From Clostridia bacterium (lineage in GTDB: Bacteria; Bacillota; Clostridia; Oscillospirales; Acutalibacteraceae), in contig JAUNLX010000012.1 of the NCBI GenBank assembly GCA_030532035.1, positions 1-37,510 on the forward strand: a stretch of 37,510 nucleotides of DNA, written 5' to 3'. This document shows positions 16,341-25,696 of the stretch, in pieces. Positions within the stretch are counted from its first letter, which is position 1, and every line of letters begins with the position of its first letter. The translations under genes and the position numbers were made by a program. A model generated the notes under the pieces. That model made no database searches. It saw only the letters and a program-made list of their open reading frames with translations, and had not been told where the DNA came from.

Positions 16341-18701
16341 TTACAACTTTTCAAGTCGAGCGTAGTTTGCCATTATTTTCTTTACACCAACATTGTCAAA
16401 GGCAATTTCTAAAAGAGAGTCATTTCCCATTTTTTCTACATTTAAAATGACGCCTTTTCCAAAAGTTTTATGGCTAATTTGTTCTCCAACTGCATAACTG
16501 ACATTCGCTTTTGTTTTTTCTTTTTTATTTTTAAATCTTTCGTTGTATCTTAAGACTTTAAAAGTTTTTGGAACATTTTCACTTGAATTATATTTATTGA
16601 AATCTCCAGTTTCCTTACTTAAATCTGAAATTAAACGTGGATCTATTTCCGAAATAAAAATTGAGGGCAACGAAGAAGTTGTTTTTCCATAAATCATTCT
16701 ATTCATTGCATTTGTCATATATAGCTTTTTTTTCACTCTGGTAATTCCAACATAAGCAAGGCGCCGTTCCTCTTCTCGACTTTGCGTGGTATACATATTT
16801 TTTTCGCCCGGGAAAATATTATTTTCCATACCAGTCATAAATACCGTATCAAATTCCAAGCCTTTAGAAGCATGTAAAGTCATCAAAACAACAGAATTTT
16901 CAGATTCATTAAAAGAGTCAATGTCACTAAGTAAAGCGACCTCTCTCAAAAAATTAGATAAATCTGCGTCATCATTTTCATCAAAATATCTGACTATACT
17001 CGATTTTAATTCCTTAATATTTTCAAGTCTTTCGTCAAAATTTTCATCTTTTTCTTTTAGCATTTTAATATATCCAGTTTTTGTAAGTAATGACTCAAAA
17101 AAATCATCAAGGCTCAATGTTTCATAATCTTTTTGTAAAGAGTAAATAAGTTCAACAAATTTATTTATGTTATCAGATTTTACATTTTCCATTATTTCAA
17201 ATAATGATTTATCATGATCAGAAGCTGATTTTTCAATTTTGCTCATACTCATTTTTCCTATTCCTCGTTTAGGAACATTCACAATACGTATAAGCCTTGT
17301 ATCATCATTTGTATTAGTTATTACGCTTAAATATGATGTTATATCTTTAATTTCCTTGCGCTCATAGAATTTATGACCGCCTACAATTTTATATGGAATA
17401 CCTCTCCTTACAAGTTCTCGCTCAATTGGATTTGACTGTGCATTTGTTCTGTAGAAAACAGCAATATCATTCGCATTTTTACCGTCAGAAATCAAATTTT
17501 CAATAGTTTCACAAATAAAATCAGCCTCTTCAGATTCATCTGAAAGTGTCTTATATGTAATTAAATCTCCCTCTTCAAATGAAGTCCAAAGCTTTTTGTC
17601 GTGTCGATTTTCATTTTTAGATATAAGGGAGTTTGCGGCAGCTAAAATGTTTTTTACAGATCGATAATTTCTCTCCAATTTTATTTTTTTTGCATTTTTG
17701 AATCGATCCTCAAAATTCAAAATATTTTCGATTACTGCGCCTCGAAATTTATATATACTTTGATCGTCATCTCCTACAACAGTAATATTTCCATGACATT
17801 TTGAGAGAAGATAAGCCAGCTCATACTGTGCGTAGTTTGTATCTTGATATTCATCAATAAAAATTTGCAAAAATTTATTGGAATAATAATCTAAGACATC
17901 TGAATTTTCTTTAAAAAGTTTAACAGTAAGCATTATCATATCGTCAAAATCCATGGCATTTGCTTTTCTCAATTTTGACTCATATATTTTATAAATTTCT
18001 GCAATAGTTAAATCTGTTTCATTGTGAAAATCAGATTTTTTTTCTTTGCAAGAAGCCTCAAATTCGTCGGCAGAGAGTAAATTATCTTTTGCTTTGCTTA
18101 TAACCTTTAATACTTCAAAAGGCTTGAAAAAGCTGTCTAAATTTTTTTCTTTTAGACAATCTTTAATTACTTTTTTCTGATCATTTGTATCATAAATATC
18201 GAAGTTGGAATTATATCCTATTCTGTCGGCAAATCTTCTCAAAATTCTTCCACAGATACCATGAAAAGTTCCTGCCCAAATTTCAGAAGCTACATCATTT
18301 CCGAGTTTACTTGAAAGTCTGTCTTTAATTTCATTTGCCGCCTTATTTGTAAAAGTTATAGCAAGAATTCTATATGGCATTATAGCTTTATATGACAAAA
18401 GATTTTTTACAGTCTCGGAATTTTCTTCTATTTTATTTTTATCATTTTTTATTTCATTTAAAAATTGAATATCCTCTTCTGTTAAATTATGTGAAAAATT
18501 ATCTCGATGATAGACATTTCCATATTTTAATAAATATGCAATTTTATTTATTACAACAGTAGTTTTTCCGGTTCCTGCTCCAGCTAAAATCAAAAGCGGA
18601 CCCTCATCGGCAAAAATGGCTTCACGCTGAGAGTCGTTCATATTAGAAAATTCTGTTGTTAGTATTTCTTGTCTTAATTTTTTTAATTTATTTTGATTCA
18701 A
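16341..18701 (-). CDS. pcrA: ATP-dependent DNA helicase PcrA/UvrD
   Basis: A 786-residue superfamily 1A 3'-5' helicase. Motif I is GAGTGKT (41-47); motif Ia ITFTNKAANEIK; motif II DEYQDTN; motif III GDDDQSIYKFRGA; motif IV ERNYRS; motif V MTLHASKGLEF; motif VI EERRLAYVGITR. The C-terminal Tudor-like domain, which binds RNA polymerase in PcrA, is present (VGEQISHKTFGKGVI, last ~50 residues). About 35 extra polar residues lie between motif I and Ia. The TTG start at 18701 has AAGGA upstream and overlaps the end of ruvX by 14 bases. Confidence 0.95.
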   Translation of the reverse strand: MNQNKLKKLRQEILTTEFSNMNDSQREAIFADEGPLLILAGAGTGKTTVVINKIAYLLKYGNVYHRDNFSHNLTEEDIQFLNEIKNDKNKIEENSETVKNLLSYKAIMPYRILAITFTNKAANEIKDRLSSKLGNDVASEIWAGTFHGICGRILRRFADRIGYNSNFDIYDTNDQKKVIKDCLKEKNLDSFFKPFEVLKVISKAKDNLLSADEFEASCKEKKSDFHNETDLTIAEIYKIYESKLRKANAMDFDDMIMLTVKLFKENSDVLDYYSNKFLQIFIDEYQDTNYAQYELAYLLSKCHGNITVVGDDDQSIYKFRGAVIENILNFEDRFKNAKKIKLERNYRSVKNILAAANSLISKNENRHDKKLWTSFEEGDLITYKTLSDESEEADFICETIENLISDGKNANDIAVFYRTNAQSNPIERELVRRGIPYKIVGGHKFYERKEIKDITSYLSVITNTNDDTRLIRIVNVPKRGIGKMSMSKIEKSASDHDKSLFEIMENVKSDNINKFVELIYSLQKDYETLSLDDFFESLLTKTGYIKMLKEKDENFDERLENIKELKSSIVRYFDENDDADLSNFLREVALLSDIDSFNESENSVVLMTLHASKGLEFDTVFMTGMENNIFPGEKNMYTTQSREEERRLAYVGITRVKKKLYMTNAMNRMIYGKTTSSLPSIFISEIDPRLISDLSKETGDFNKYNSSENVPKTFKVLRYNERFKNKKEKTKANVSYAVGEQISHKTFGKGVILNVEKMGNDSLLEIAFDNVGVKKIMANYARLEKL

Positions 18702-19116
18702 TTTTATTTTCCTTATATTTTAGATAATCACTTAAAATTACAGTCGCCGCGGTTTTATCGACAACTGATTTTTTCTTTCTCTTTTTTACATTTCCACTGT
18801 GTAATTTTTTATATCCTATAACGGTCGTGAGTCTTTCATCAAACAATTCAATCGGAATTGCAACTTCTTTTTGTAAGTCAGCTCTTAATTTTTGAGTCTT
18901 TTTTGCCTTTTCTCCTATCGTACCATCCATATTTTTAGGAAAGCCGATGACAATTTCATCTACAGAATTATCATTTACAATTTTTATTATTTCTTTTATC
19001 AGTTCTCTATAATTTTCAGTACGAATTGTAGTCAAAGGATAGGCTAAAATCTGTGATTTATCGGTAATTGCGATACCTGTATTTTTTTCTCCGTAATCTA
19101 TTCCCAAAATTATCAT
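18688..19116 (-). CDS. ruvX: Holliday junction resolvase-like RuvX (YqgF)
   Basis: A 142-residue RNase H-fold protein of the RuvX/YqgF family, linked to pre-16S rRNA 5' maturation. It shows GIDYGEKNTGIAITD at the start, IVIGFPKNMDGTIG in the middle, and DERLTT near residue 93, which carry the acidic active-site residues; the last is a D in VVDKTAA. Its ATG shares one base with the pyrD stop (TAATG), and its end overlaps pcrA. Length is normal. Confidence 0.92.
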   Translation of the reverse strand: MIILGIDYGEKNTGIAITDKSQILAYPLTTIRTENYRELIKEIIKIVNDNSVDEIVIGFPKNMDGTIGEKAKKTQKLRADLQKEVAIPIELFDERLTTVIGYKKLHSGNVKKRKKKSVVDKTAATVILSDYLKYKENKIESK

Positions 19117-20027
19117 TACCAGAGCTTCACCTTACCTACTAAATCTGAAATTTTATCAATTTTTTTATTTATCAAATAATTTTCCATTCCGTCAATAATA
19201 TCGAGACAAATATCTGGCTTTATAAAATTAGCAGTGCCAACTTGTACGGCAGTTGCACCAGCAATCATCATTTCAATTGCGTCTTCCGACTTTGAAATGC
19301 CTCCCATACCTACAACCGGAATATCTACCGCATTATAAACTTCATTTACCATTCTAACGGCAACTGGAAATACGGCTGGACCTGAAAGTCCTCCTGTATT
19401 ATTTTTTAATTTTGGTCGAAATGTATCAATATCAATTCTCATTGCAGTTAGAGTATTTATAAGAGAAATAATATCAGCACCATTTTCCTCACAACATTTA
19501 GCAATTTCAGATACATCAGTTACATTGGGAGTTAATTTTACCATTATATTTTTATTTGTTTTATTTCTTACTTTAGTCAAGATATTTTTGACATCTTCTT
19601 TTGAAGAGCCAAAACATCTTCCTCCCTTTCTTATGTTTGGGCAACTAACATTGAGTTCAATTATGTCAATGTTTTCTCTGTCTAAAATTCCTGCAAGTTC
19701 TGCATATTCGTCAGCAGAATTTCCTGAAATATTTACTATAATTGCAAGATTTTTTGAATTTAAAAAAGGAAGTTCATTTTCAATAAAATGCTCTATTCCC
19801 TTATTTTGCAATCCAACAGAATTTATCATTCCGGATGAAGTTTCGTAAACTCTGGGTGGCGGATTTCCAATTTTTTCTTTTAGTGTTATACCAGAACACG
19901 AAATTCCACCAAGATTTGAAATATCATATATTTGATCAAATTCTCTTCCAAAAGAAAAACAACCAGAAGCAGCAATTATTGGATTTTTGAGTTTTATATC
20001 GCCTAAATTTATTGATAAATCAGCCAT
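19116..20027 (-). CDS. pyrD: Dihydroorotate dehydrogenase, class 1B catalytic subunit
   Basis: A 303-residue FMN enzyme oxidising dihydroorotate to orotate, step 4 of pyrimidine synthesis. C129 in NVSCPNIRKGG is the catalytic cysteine of class 1 enzymes; KLTPNVTD and GMGGI.K complete the FMN/substrate site. Class 1B is indicated by the adjacent pyrK, whose product passes electrons to NAD. The ATG shares a base with the pyrK stop, and the stop shares one with ruvX, so the three are tightly coupled. Confidence 0.96.
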   Translation of the reverse strand: MADLSINLGDIKLKNPIIAASGCFSFGREFDQIYDISNLGGISCSGITLKEKIGNPPPRVYETSSGMINSVGLQNKGIEHFIENELPFLNSKNLAIIVNISGNSADEYAELAGILDRENIDIIELNVSCPNIRKGGRCFGSSKEDVKNILTKVRNKTNKNIMVKLTPNVTDVSEIAKCCEENGADIISLINTLTAMRIDIDTFRPKLKNNTGGLSGPAVFPVAVRMVNEVYNAVDIPVVGMGGISKSEDAIEMMIAGATAVQVGTANFIKPDICLDIIDGMENYLINKKIDKISDLVGKVKLW

Positions 20028-20788
20028 TAAAGCACCACCTTTGAGCCATCAAAAACGGGACCGTCAGCACAAACTCTTTTGTACTCACTTTTTCCATTTT
20101 CAATTATTTTTGCAACACAGCCGTCACAAGCACCAATGCCACAAGCCATTCTCTCTTCTAAAGATAGAAAAATAGGAATGTTTTTTTCTTTGGCAAGCTT
20201 TTGAACAGCTTTCATCATCAAAACAGGTCCACAGGCAAAGATATAGTCATATTTATTAATTTCAATCATTTGTTCAGCGAGTCTTCCAACGTATCCCTCT
20301 TCTCCATAACTTCCATCATCTGTTGCAATTTTTACATTATTGCAAAGTAGATTAAATTCTTCTTCTAAAATAATTTCAGATTTTGAAGTAAATCCAAGTG
20401 CAACATCGGGATTTTTTATTTCTTTTGCAGCATACAAAAGAGGAATAGAACCTATTCCCCCGCCAACAAGCAAAACTTTTTTATCGTAAATTTCGGGAAA
20501 ACCATTCCCCAGAGGACCAACCACATCAATAGTGTCCCCAATTTTTTTCTTCGATAATATTTTTGTTCCCTCACCTTTAATTTGATAAATAAGAGTAATA
20601 ATGTTTTTATCTTTGTCTATATTAGCAACGGAAATTGGGCGTCTAAGTGTTTTGTCACACCAGACATTGAGAAATTGACCGCTTTTTAAATTTTGAGCTA
20701 AATAATCATCTGAAAAACTCATTAAATAAACATCTTTTCCGATTTTTTTATTTTCAATGAGCTTTGATAAAATGTTTTTAATCTGCAC
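20027..20788 (-). CDS. pyrK: Dihydroorotate dehydrogenase electron transfer subunit PyrK
   Basis: A 253-residue FAD and [2Fe-2S] protein that links PyrD to NAD+. RRPISVA at 49-55 binds FAD, GGGIGSIPL at 109-117 is the NAD-binding loop, and CGP is at 186-188. The cluster cysteines are C216, C221, C224 and C240 (ACGIGACDGC...VCADGPVF). The start is GTG at 20788 with AAAGGAG upstream, inside the 3' end of the carB-like gene (11-base overlap). Confidence 0.95.
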   Translation of the reverse strand: MQIKNILSKLIENKKIGKDVYLMSFSDDYLAQNLKSGQFLNVWCDKTLRRPISVANIDKDKNIITLIYQIKGEGTKILSKKKIGDTIDVVGPLGNGFPEIYDKKVLLVGGGIGSIPLLYAAKEIKNPDVALGFTSKSEIILEEEFNLLCNNVKIATDDGSYGEEGYVGRLAEQMIEINKYDYIFACGPVLMMKAVQKLAKEKNIPIFLSLEERMACGIGACDGCVAKIIENGKSEYKRVCADGPVFDGSKVVL

Positions 20789-23522
20789 TTGTATCTCCTT
20801 TAGAAAGGCTATCTATAAATGCTTGCGCTATTTCCAAACTTGTAAAAGTCGGTATTTGTTTTTTCTCTGCAAGCCTTCTCAAATATACTGTGTCTTTGTA
20901 TGAACTTGAATTTGAATCAGTTAGAATAACAAGATAATCTAATTTATTTTTCATTATCATTTCAGAAAGTCTCAAATCGTCTTTTGAAATTCTATTTATT
21001 AAGTTAGCTGGCACAAAATTATCGTTGAATGTCTTAGCAGTTTTCCCAGTTGCATATACTTTGAAACCCTGTTTATAAAATTTATATGCGACAGATACAC
21101 CCTGTTGTTTTTCGCTGTCTTTTAAGCTAAAGAAAACTGCACCAGAATCTTTGACATTGAGCCCAGAGGCTTTAACTGATTGAATTAAAGCAGATTCAAA
21201 GTCTTTTTCGACGCCGACAACTTGACCTATTGATTTAGATACAAGAGAATCTCTTTTTTCGTCAAAAGAATCAGATTTGAAAATCGGCATTCTCACGAAA
21301 ACTTGTTTTTCGTCCGATTTTTCTATATTAATTTCATTATTTTCTAAAATATCATAGTAAATTTTGCCTATATCTGTTTTCAAACTTAAATTTATAAATG
21401 GCAATAATTTTACATTAGTAGTTGACATATTTAGTAAAAATACATCGTTATCGTAGTAAATAAATTCCATATTCACCATCTTATTTGTAGAAAGCTCTTT
21501 TAATAAATTGGCAGAAATTTCATTGATTTTCGAAATGGCTTTTTCAGGTAAATTCAAATTGGGAATAACAGCAGTTGAATCGGAAGCATTTACTCCTGCT
21601 CTTTCAATTTTTTCGACAATCGACAAAAGATTGAATTTTTCATTTGAATATACACCGTAAACTTCCGCACAGGTACCAACAAAATATTTTTCTACTAAAA
21701 TATCATCAGAGAAATTATGATTATCTGCAAAATCTTCCAACTCGTCTTTAGTCCAGCAAACAATATCAAAAAAGTCATTTTTTACACTTATCGGATAACC
21801 AATTTCTTGAGCTTTGGGCAAGAGTTCATTTTTATCAGATACAAGCTTATATGGTCTATGATTTATATTTAACTTTTCTAAAAGTTTAGAAAATTCAATT
21901 TTATAATCAATAACATTTATATCTGATTTTGCAAAACCTGAAAAATCAGAGACAATTTTTGTATCCTTTTTTAATATTTCAGAATATTTTTCATTAAAAT
22001 TGTCATGTACAACTTTATCATAGGCAATTTTACTCGTCGCAGGGCCTGAAAAATTGGAAGTAAAAGATACTGTTTTATAACCATTTTTTCTATATTGCAA
22101 AGCTGTGAAAAAAGCAAGATATGCATTTTCTTTGCTCTGTGTAAATCTTGAATCAGCTGCATTTATGAAGACGATAGTTTTATCATCAAAATTAAAGTCA
22201 AGAGGTAAAATATTTTCATCACAGTTATCTTTTTTAATTTTATTATAAAGTTTAGATATAAATGTTAAATCTTCAGATTTTATACCAGTATAAAAAGAGA
22301 GATTTTTCAAATCTTTACCTCTATTTACTAATTCTCCTAAAGAAAAGAAACGAAAATCGTCGTTATTTTCAAGAGAAAGTAACAGTTCTTCGGTATCTTT
22401 TTTTGAAACCATTGCAATTTTTTCATTTATTGCTTTTTTATTTAATAGTTTCAAATTTTTAGAAAATGAGGCTTCATAATTTTCAGCAAAACAAGAATTA
22501 AATCCATTATCATCAATAAAATAAGCATTTGATATAGCTGTTAATTTATCAGATGACGCAAAATTCAAATCAATTTCCGACAAATTTTTACCATTTAACA
22601 AATCAAAATATATATCTTCAATATTCAAATTTGTATATATTTTTGTAAGGTCGTACAGTTTTGAAAATAGAGGATCAACTTGAGTTGCAATTATTTCATC
22701 AGTGTCTTTTTTGTAAGCAAAGTAAATAGTTAAAAAGCCAGATATATCTGCTTTTTTCAAAATTTCTTCACCCATATTTGCCATTTTTTCTCTTAAAGAT
22801 AAGTCTATGTCTTCTACAAAAAGAGGCGAATTTTTATGACCTACACCGTATGGTTCTAAATGACGAGTAGCTAAAACACATTTTGAATTTCCGAAAATAT
22901 CTGTTACAAAACAAAGTTTATAAGACTCATATTTATCAATAGATTTTTCTACAAAAACTTGCTTTAAATTAGATTTAGAAATTTCAACATCAAAAGTCTT
23001 TTCTATGGCTGTATCGTTAAAACACAGTGTTTTTTTAGGAATATCAGGCGTGAAAGCAGGATATACATATACAGGATAACCGATTTCATTTGCATATTCT
23101 AAGGCATATTCTAAAGTAGAAGAATATTTATTTTCAATGGAATTTAAATCGTTGGCATCTAAAAAAATATTAAAATGCTCAGGTTTCAATATATTGTGCA
23201 TTGCATTTATATTCAAACCAGCTATCTTTACTTTTTTTTCATCTAAAAATCCACTCACCGAAAGATCAAAAACTGTTTGCATAGTTTTTAAGTTTCCAAA
23301 ATTTATAAAGAGAGTGTCTATTTTTTCTGTAAGTATAATATTTTTTATATTTTCAGTAGTTATCGCCTTTATATAAACTTTATCTGAAAAATCGTTCTTA
23401 ATACATATATTTATAGGAATAGAAGTTAAAATTGTAACCTTTATTCCCCTATTTTTCAGAGAATTTGAAAATTCTGCCACCGCAGAGTCGTATTTTGCAC
23501 CAACTATTAAAATATTTTCCAT
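20778..23522 (-). CDS. Degenerate carbamoyl-phosphate synthase large subunit (CarB-like pseudoenzyme)
   Basis: A 914-residue uninterrupted reading frame with the CarB layout: pre-ATP-grasp (1-~115), ATP-grasp 1 (~115-300), linker, second half with pre-grasp (~448-535) and ATP-grasp 2 (~540-730), and a C-terminal MGS-like domain (~790-905, ATGKTAKTF). Homology is clear at VEKIERAGVNASDSTAV (635-651) and IGQVVGVEKDFESALIQS. The catalytic sequence is gone: the first GSGPIRIGQ is absent, GVHTGDS reads GVGHKNS, and the second EVNPRASR (Mg-ATP and phosphate ligands) reads NMSTTNVK (698-705). It is ~150 residues shorter than normal CarB. No carA is in the window. The start has AAGGAG 5 bases upstream, formed by the end of pyrF. 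An allosteric or scaffolding role in the operon is possible; I infer loss of synthesis activity. Confidence 0.8.
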   Translation of the reverse strand: MENILIVGAKYDSAVAEFSNSLKNRGIKVTILTSIPINICIKNDFSDKVYIKAITTENIKNIILTEKIDTLFINFGNLKTMQTVFDLSVSGFLDEKKVKIAGLNINAMHNILKPEHFNIFLDANDLNSIENKYSSTLEYALEYANEIGYPVYVYPAFTPDIPKKTLCFNDTAIEKTFDVEISKSNLKQVFVEKSIDKYESYKLCFVTDIFGNSKCVLATRHLEPYGVGHKNSPLFVEDIDLSLREKMANMGEEILKKADISGFLTIYFAYKKDTDEIIATQVDPLFSKLYDLTKIYTNLNIEDIYFDLLNGKNLSEIDLNFASSDKLTAISNAYFIDDNGFNSCFAENYEASFSKNLKLLNKKAINEKIAMVSKKDTEELLLSLENNDDFRFFSLGELVNRGKDLKNLSFYTGIKSEDLTFISKLYNKIKKDNCDENILPLDFNFDDKTIVFINAADSRFTQSKENAYLAFFTALQYRKNGYKTVSFTSNFSGPATSKIAYDKVVHDNFNEKYSEILKKDTKIVSDFSGFAKSDINVIDYKIEFSKLLEKLNINHRPYKLVSDKNELLPKAQEIGYPISVKNDFFDIVCWTKDELEDFADNHNFSDDILVEKYFVGTCAEVYGVYSNEKFNLLSIVEKIERAGVNASDSTAVIPNLNLPEKAISKINEISANLLKELSTNKMVNMEFIYYDNDVFLLNMSTTNVKLLPFINLSLKTDIGKIYYDILENNEINIEKSDEKQVFVRMPIFKSDSFDEKRDSLVSKSIGQVVGVEKDFESALIQSVKASGLNVKDSGAVFFSLKDSEKQQGVSVAYKFYKQGFKVYATGKTAKTFNDNFVPANLINRISKDDLRLSEMIMKNKLDYLVILTDSNSSSYKDTVYLRRLAEKKQIPTFTSLEIAQAFIDSLSKGDTSAD

Positions 23523-23523
23523 T

Positions 23524-24411
23524 TTAGCTCCTTACGCTTTTCAGTTCCTCTCTCATGTCAATTATCGCTTTGCGAGTTGCTTTTTTATAATCTCGCTCAT
23601 CGACATTCATATTTTTATAAGCACAAATTATTGAGCGAGAAGCATTTATTATTGCACCTTTATTCGAAAAAGCTGTTTTTACATCTTCTGCTTTAGCTCC
23701 TTGAGCACCAAAACCTGGAACTAAAAAGAATGTTTCAGGCATTAAAGTTCTAAGTTGTTCAAGTTGCTTAGGATATGTAGCACCCACAACAGCGCCTACA
23801 TTTTCGCCCCATTCTTCAACTAATTTTGCAACCGTAATATACAAAGGTTCTCCATTTTCAAGAATCAAATCTTGTAATTGTGAAGAAGAGGGATTACTCG
23901 TCTTCACTAAAACAAAAATCGCTTTATCGGAAATTTCACATATATCGAGTAAAGGTTTTACCGTATCATATCCCATATATGGATTGACTGTCATTGCATC
24001 AACATCGTAAACTTTCATATTTTCATTAAAATATGAAACATTTCCTATATATCCTTCCCCATATGCATTCATCGTTGTTCCTATGTCATTTCTCTTTCCG
24101 TCAGCGATTACATATAAGCCATTTTCTTTTGCATATTTTATTGTTTCTTCAAATGCATAAATTCCATTGTGGCCCAAAGTTTCATAATACGACAACTGTA
24201 ATTTCACTGCTGGAACAATATCATAAATCGAATCTATTATCCCCTTATTCCATTCTATAACAGCTTTAGAAGCCGATTTTAGATTTTTGCCCTCTTCTCT
24301 GAAATATTTTTCCATTAAAAAAGACGGCACAAAAGACAAATTAGGATCTAAGCCGACAACTGTTGGATTATCAGTTTCTTCAATTTTAGTTATAAGACGA
24401 TTAAAAGACAT
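23524..24411 (-). CDS. pyrF: Orotidine 5'-phosphate decarboxylase (type 2)
   Basis: A 295-residue OMP decarboxylase, the last step to UMP. The catalytic motif DGKRNDIGTT is near residue 105; VGLDPNL near the start, VLVKTSNPSS and VGATYPKQL mark the longer subfamily 2 form. The ATG has GGAGG 5 bases upstream. It abuts pyrC, and its own end supplies the ribosome binding site of the carB-like gene. Confidence 0.95.
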   Translation of the reverse strand: MSFNRLITKIEETDNPTVVGLDPNLSFVPSFLMEKYFREEGKNLKSASKAVIEWNKGIIDSIYDIVPAVKLQLSYYETLGHNGIYAFEETIKYAKENGLYVIADGKRNDIGTTMNAYGEGYIGNVSYFNENMKVYDVDAMTVNPYMGYDTVKPLLDICEISDKAIFVLVKTSNPSSSQLQDLILENGEPLYITVAKLVEEWGENVGAVVGATYPKQLEQLRTLMPETFFLVPGFGAQGAKAEDVKTAFSNKGAIINASRSIICAYKNMNVDERDYKKATRKAIIDMREELKSVRS

Positions 24412-25686
24412 TTATTCCTCCGATTTATATACTATATTTCCATTGCAAAAAGTGTATTTAACTTTTCCAAATAAACTTAAATTTTTAAATGCTGAGTTTG
24501 TACTCTTTCCATGAAAAGTGCTATCTTCGACTTTATATTCTTCATTTGGATCAAATAAAACTAAATCTGCTAATCCTCCAACGGACAAATTTCCAGCTTT
24601 TATTCCGGCAATTTTAGCGGGGGCGCAGGTCATCTTTTCAATCAATTCATATAAAGTTAAAGTACTTGTTTTTACAAGATATGTAATTCCAGCTGAAAGA
24701 GCTGTTTCCAGTCCAATGCTTCCATTTTTTGCATTTTCAAAATTATTCTTGTCTAATTTAGTATGTGGCGCATGGTCTGTTGCGATAACATCTATTGTAT
24801 TATCTTTGAGTGCTTTTCTTATAGCTTTTACATCTTCTTTTGTCCTAAGTGGTGGTGACATTCTGCAATCAGCATTTTTATTCAAAAGTAGCGTTTCATC
24901 AAGAGAAAAATGATGTGGAGTAGCTTCGGCAGTAACTTTCACACCATTGTTCTTTGCAAGTCTTATTATTTCAGCAGAATCTTTTGTGCTAACATGACAG
25001 ATATGAATCTTTGCATTTAAATATTTTGCAATTAAGATTTCTCTTATCGTACCTATATCTTCCGCAACAGACGGAATGCCTTTAACATCAAGATTTTTAG
25101 AAATTTCACCTTCATTTACAACGCCATTTGATGAAAGACTTAAGTCTTCACAATGAGCAAATATAGGTTTTCCAAACTTTTTAGATAATTCGAGTGCTTC
25201 ATATACAAGACTGCTTGTTGCAATAGGCATACCATCATCTGAAAAAGCATAAGCTCCATTTTTAGATAGAGTTTCAAAATCAGTTATATTTTCCCCTTTC
25301 AGTTCCTTTGTTACTGAAGCAATAGGATAAATTTTTATTAAAGCTTTTTCAGATTTTTTCTTAATATATTCAAGAATTTCTAAATTATCAACAGCTGGAA
25401 CTGTATTAGGCATAGTAAAAATATGAACATATCCACCTGCGGCAGCTGCTTTTGAGCCAGAAATTATATCTTCTTTTTCTGTTTGACCTGGATCTCTAAA
25501 ATGAGCATGTAAATCTACAAATCCAGGACAGCAAACCAAACCTTGAGCATTTATAATCTCAGCTTTATCATTTCTGAGGTTGTCCCCTATTTCGATTATT
25601 TTTTTATCTTCAATCAAAATATCTGTGATTTTATCAAATTTATTCGCAGGATCAATTAAACGAGCATTTTTAATCAAGTAAGTCAT
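24412..25686 (-). CDS. pyrC: Dihydroorotase
   Basis: A 424-residue type I dihydroorotase that cyclises carbamoyl-aspartate. The zinc ligands H60 and H62 lie in DLHAHFRDPG; the later histidines are in ..FAHCED and IHICHVST; ATDHAPHT holds the catalytic Asp. The frame stays open upstream into the pbp gene, but I chose the ATG at 25686 because GAGGAG lies 6 bases before it and homologues begin near here. It follows the penicillin-binding protein gene by 10 bases. Confidence 0.95.
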   Translation of the reverse strand: MTYLIKNARLIDPANKFDKITDILIEDKKIIEIGDNLRNDKAEIINAQGLVCCPGFVDLHAHFRDPGQTEKEDIISGSKAAAAGGYVHIFTMPNTVPAVDNLEILEYIKKKSEKALIKIYPIASVTKELKGENITDFETLSKNGAYAFSDDGMPIATSSLVYEALELSKKFGKPIFAHCEDLSLSSNGVVNEGEISKNLDVKGIPSVAEDIGTIREILIAKYLNAKIHICHVSTKDSAEIIRLAKNNGVKVTAEATPHHFSLDETLLLNKNADCRMSPPLRTKEDVKAIRKALKDNTIDVIATDHAPHTKLDKNNFENAKNGSIGLETALSAGITYLVKTSTLTLYELIEKMTCAPAKIAGIKAGNLSVGGLADLVLFDPNEEYKVEDSTFHGKSTNSAFKNLSLFGKVKYTFCNGNIVYKSEE

Positions 25687-25696
25687 ACTCATCTCC

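Noticed and set aside
20778..23522. Ordinary functional CarB, or a decaying pseudogene
   Set aside because: Not ordinary, because the ATP-grasp ligands are replaced; not a simple pseudogene, because the frame is intact over 914 codons with good translation signals.
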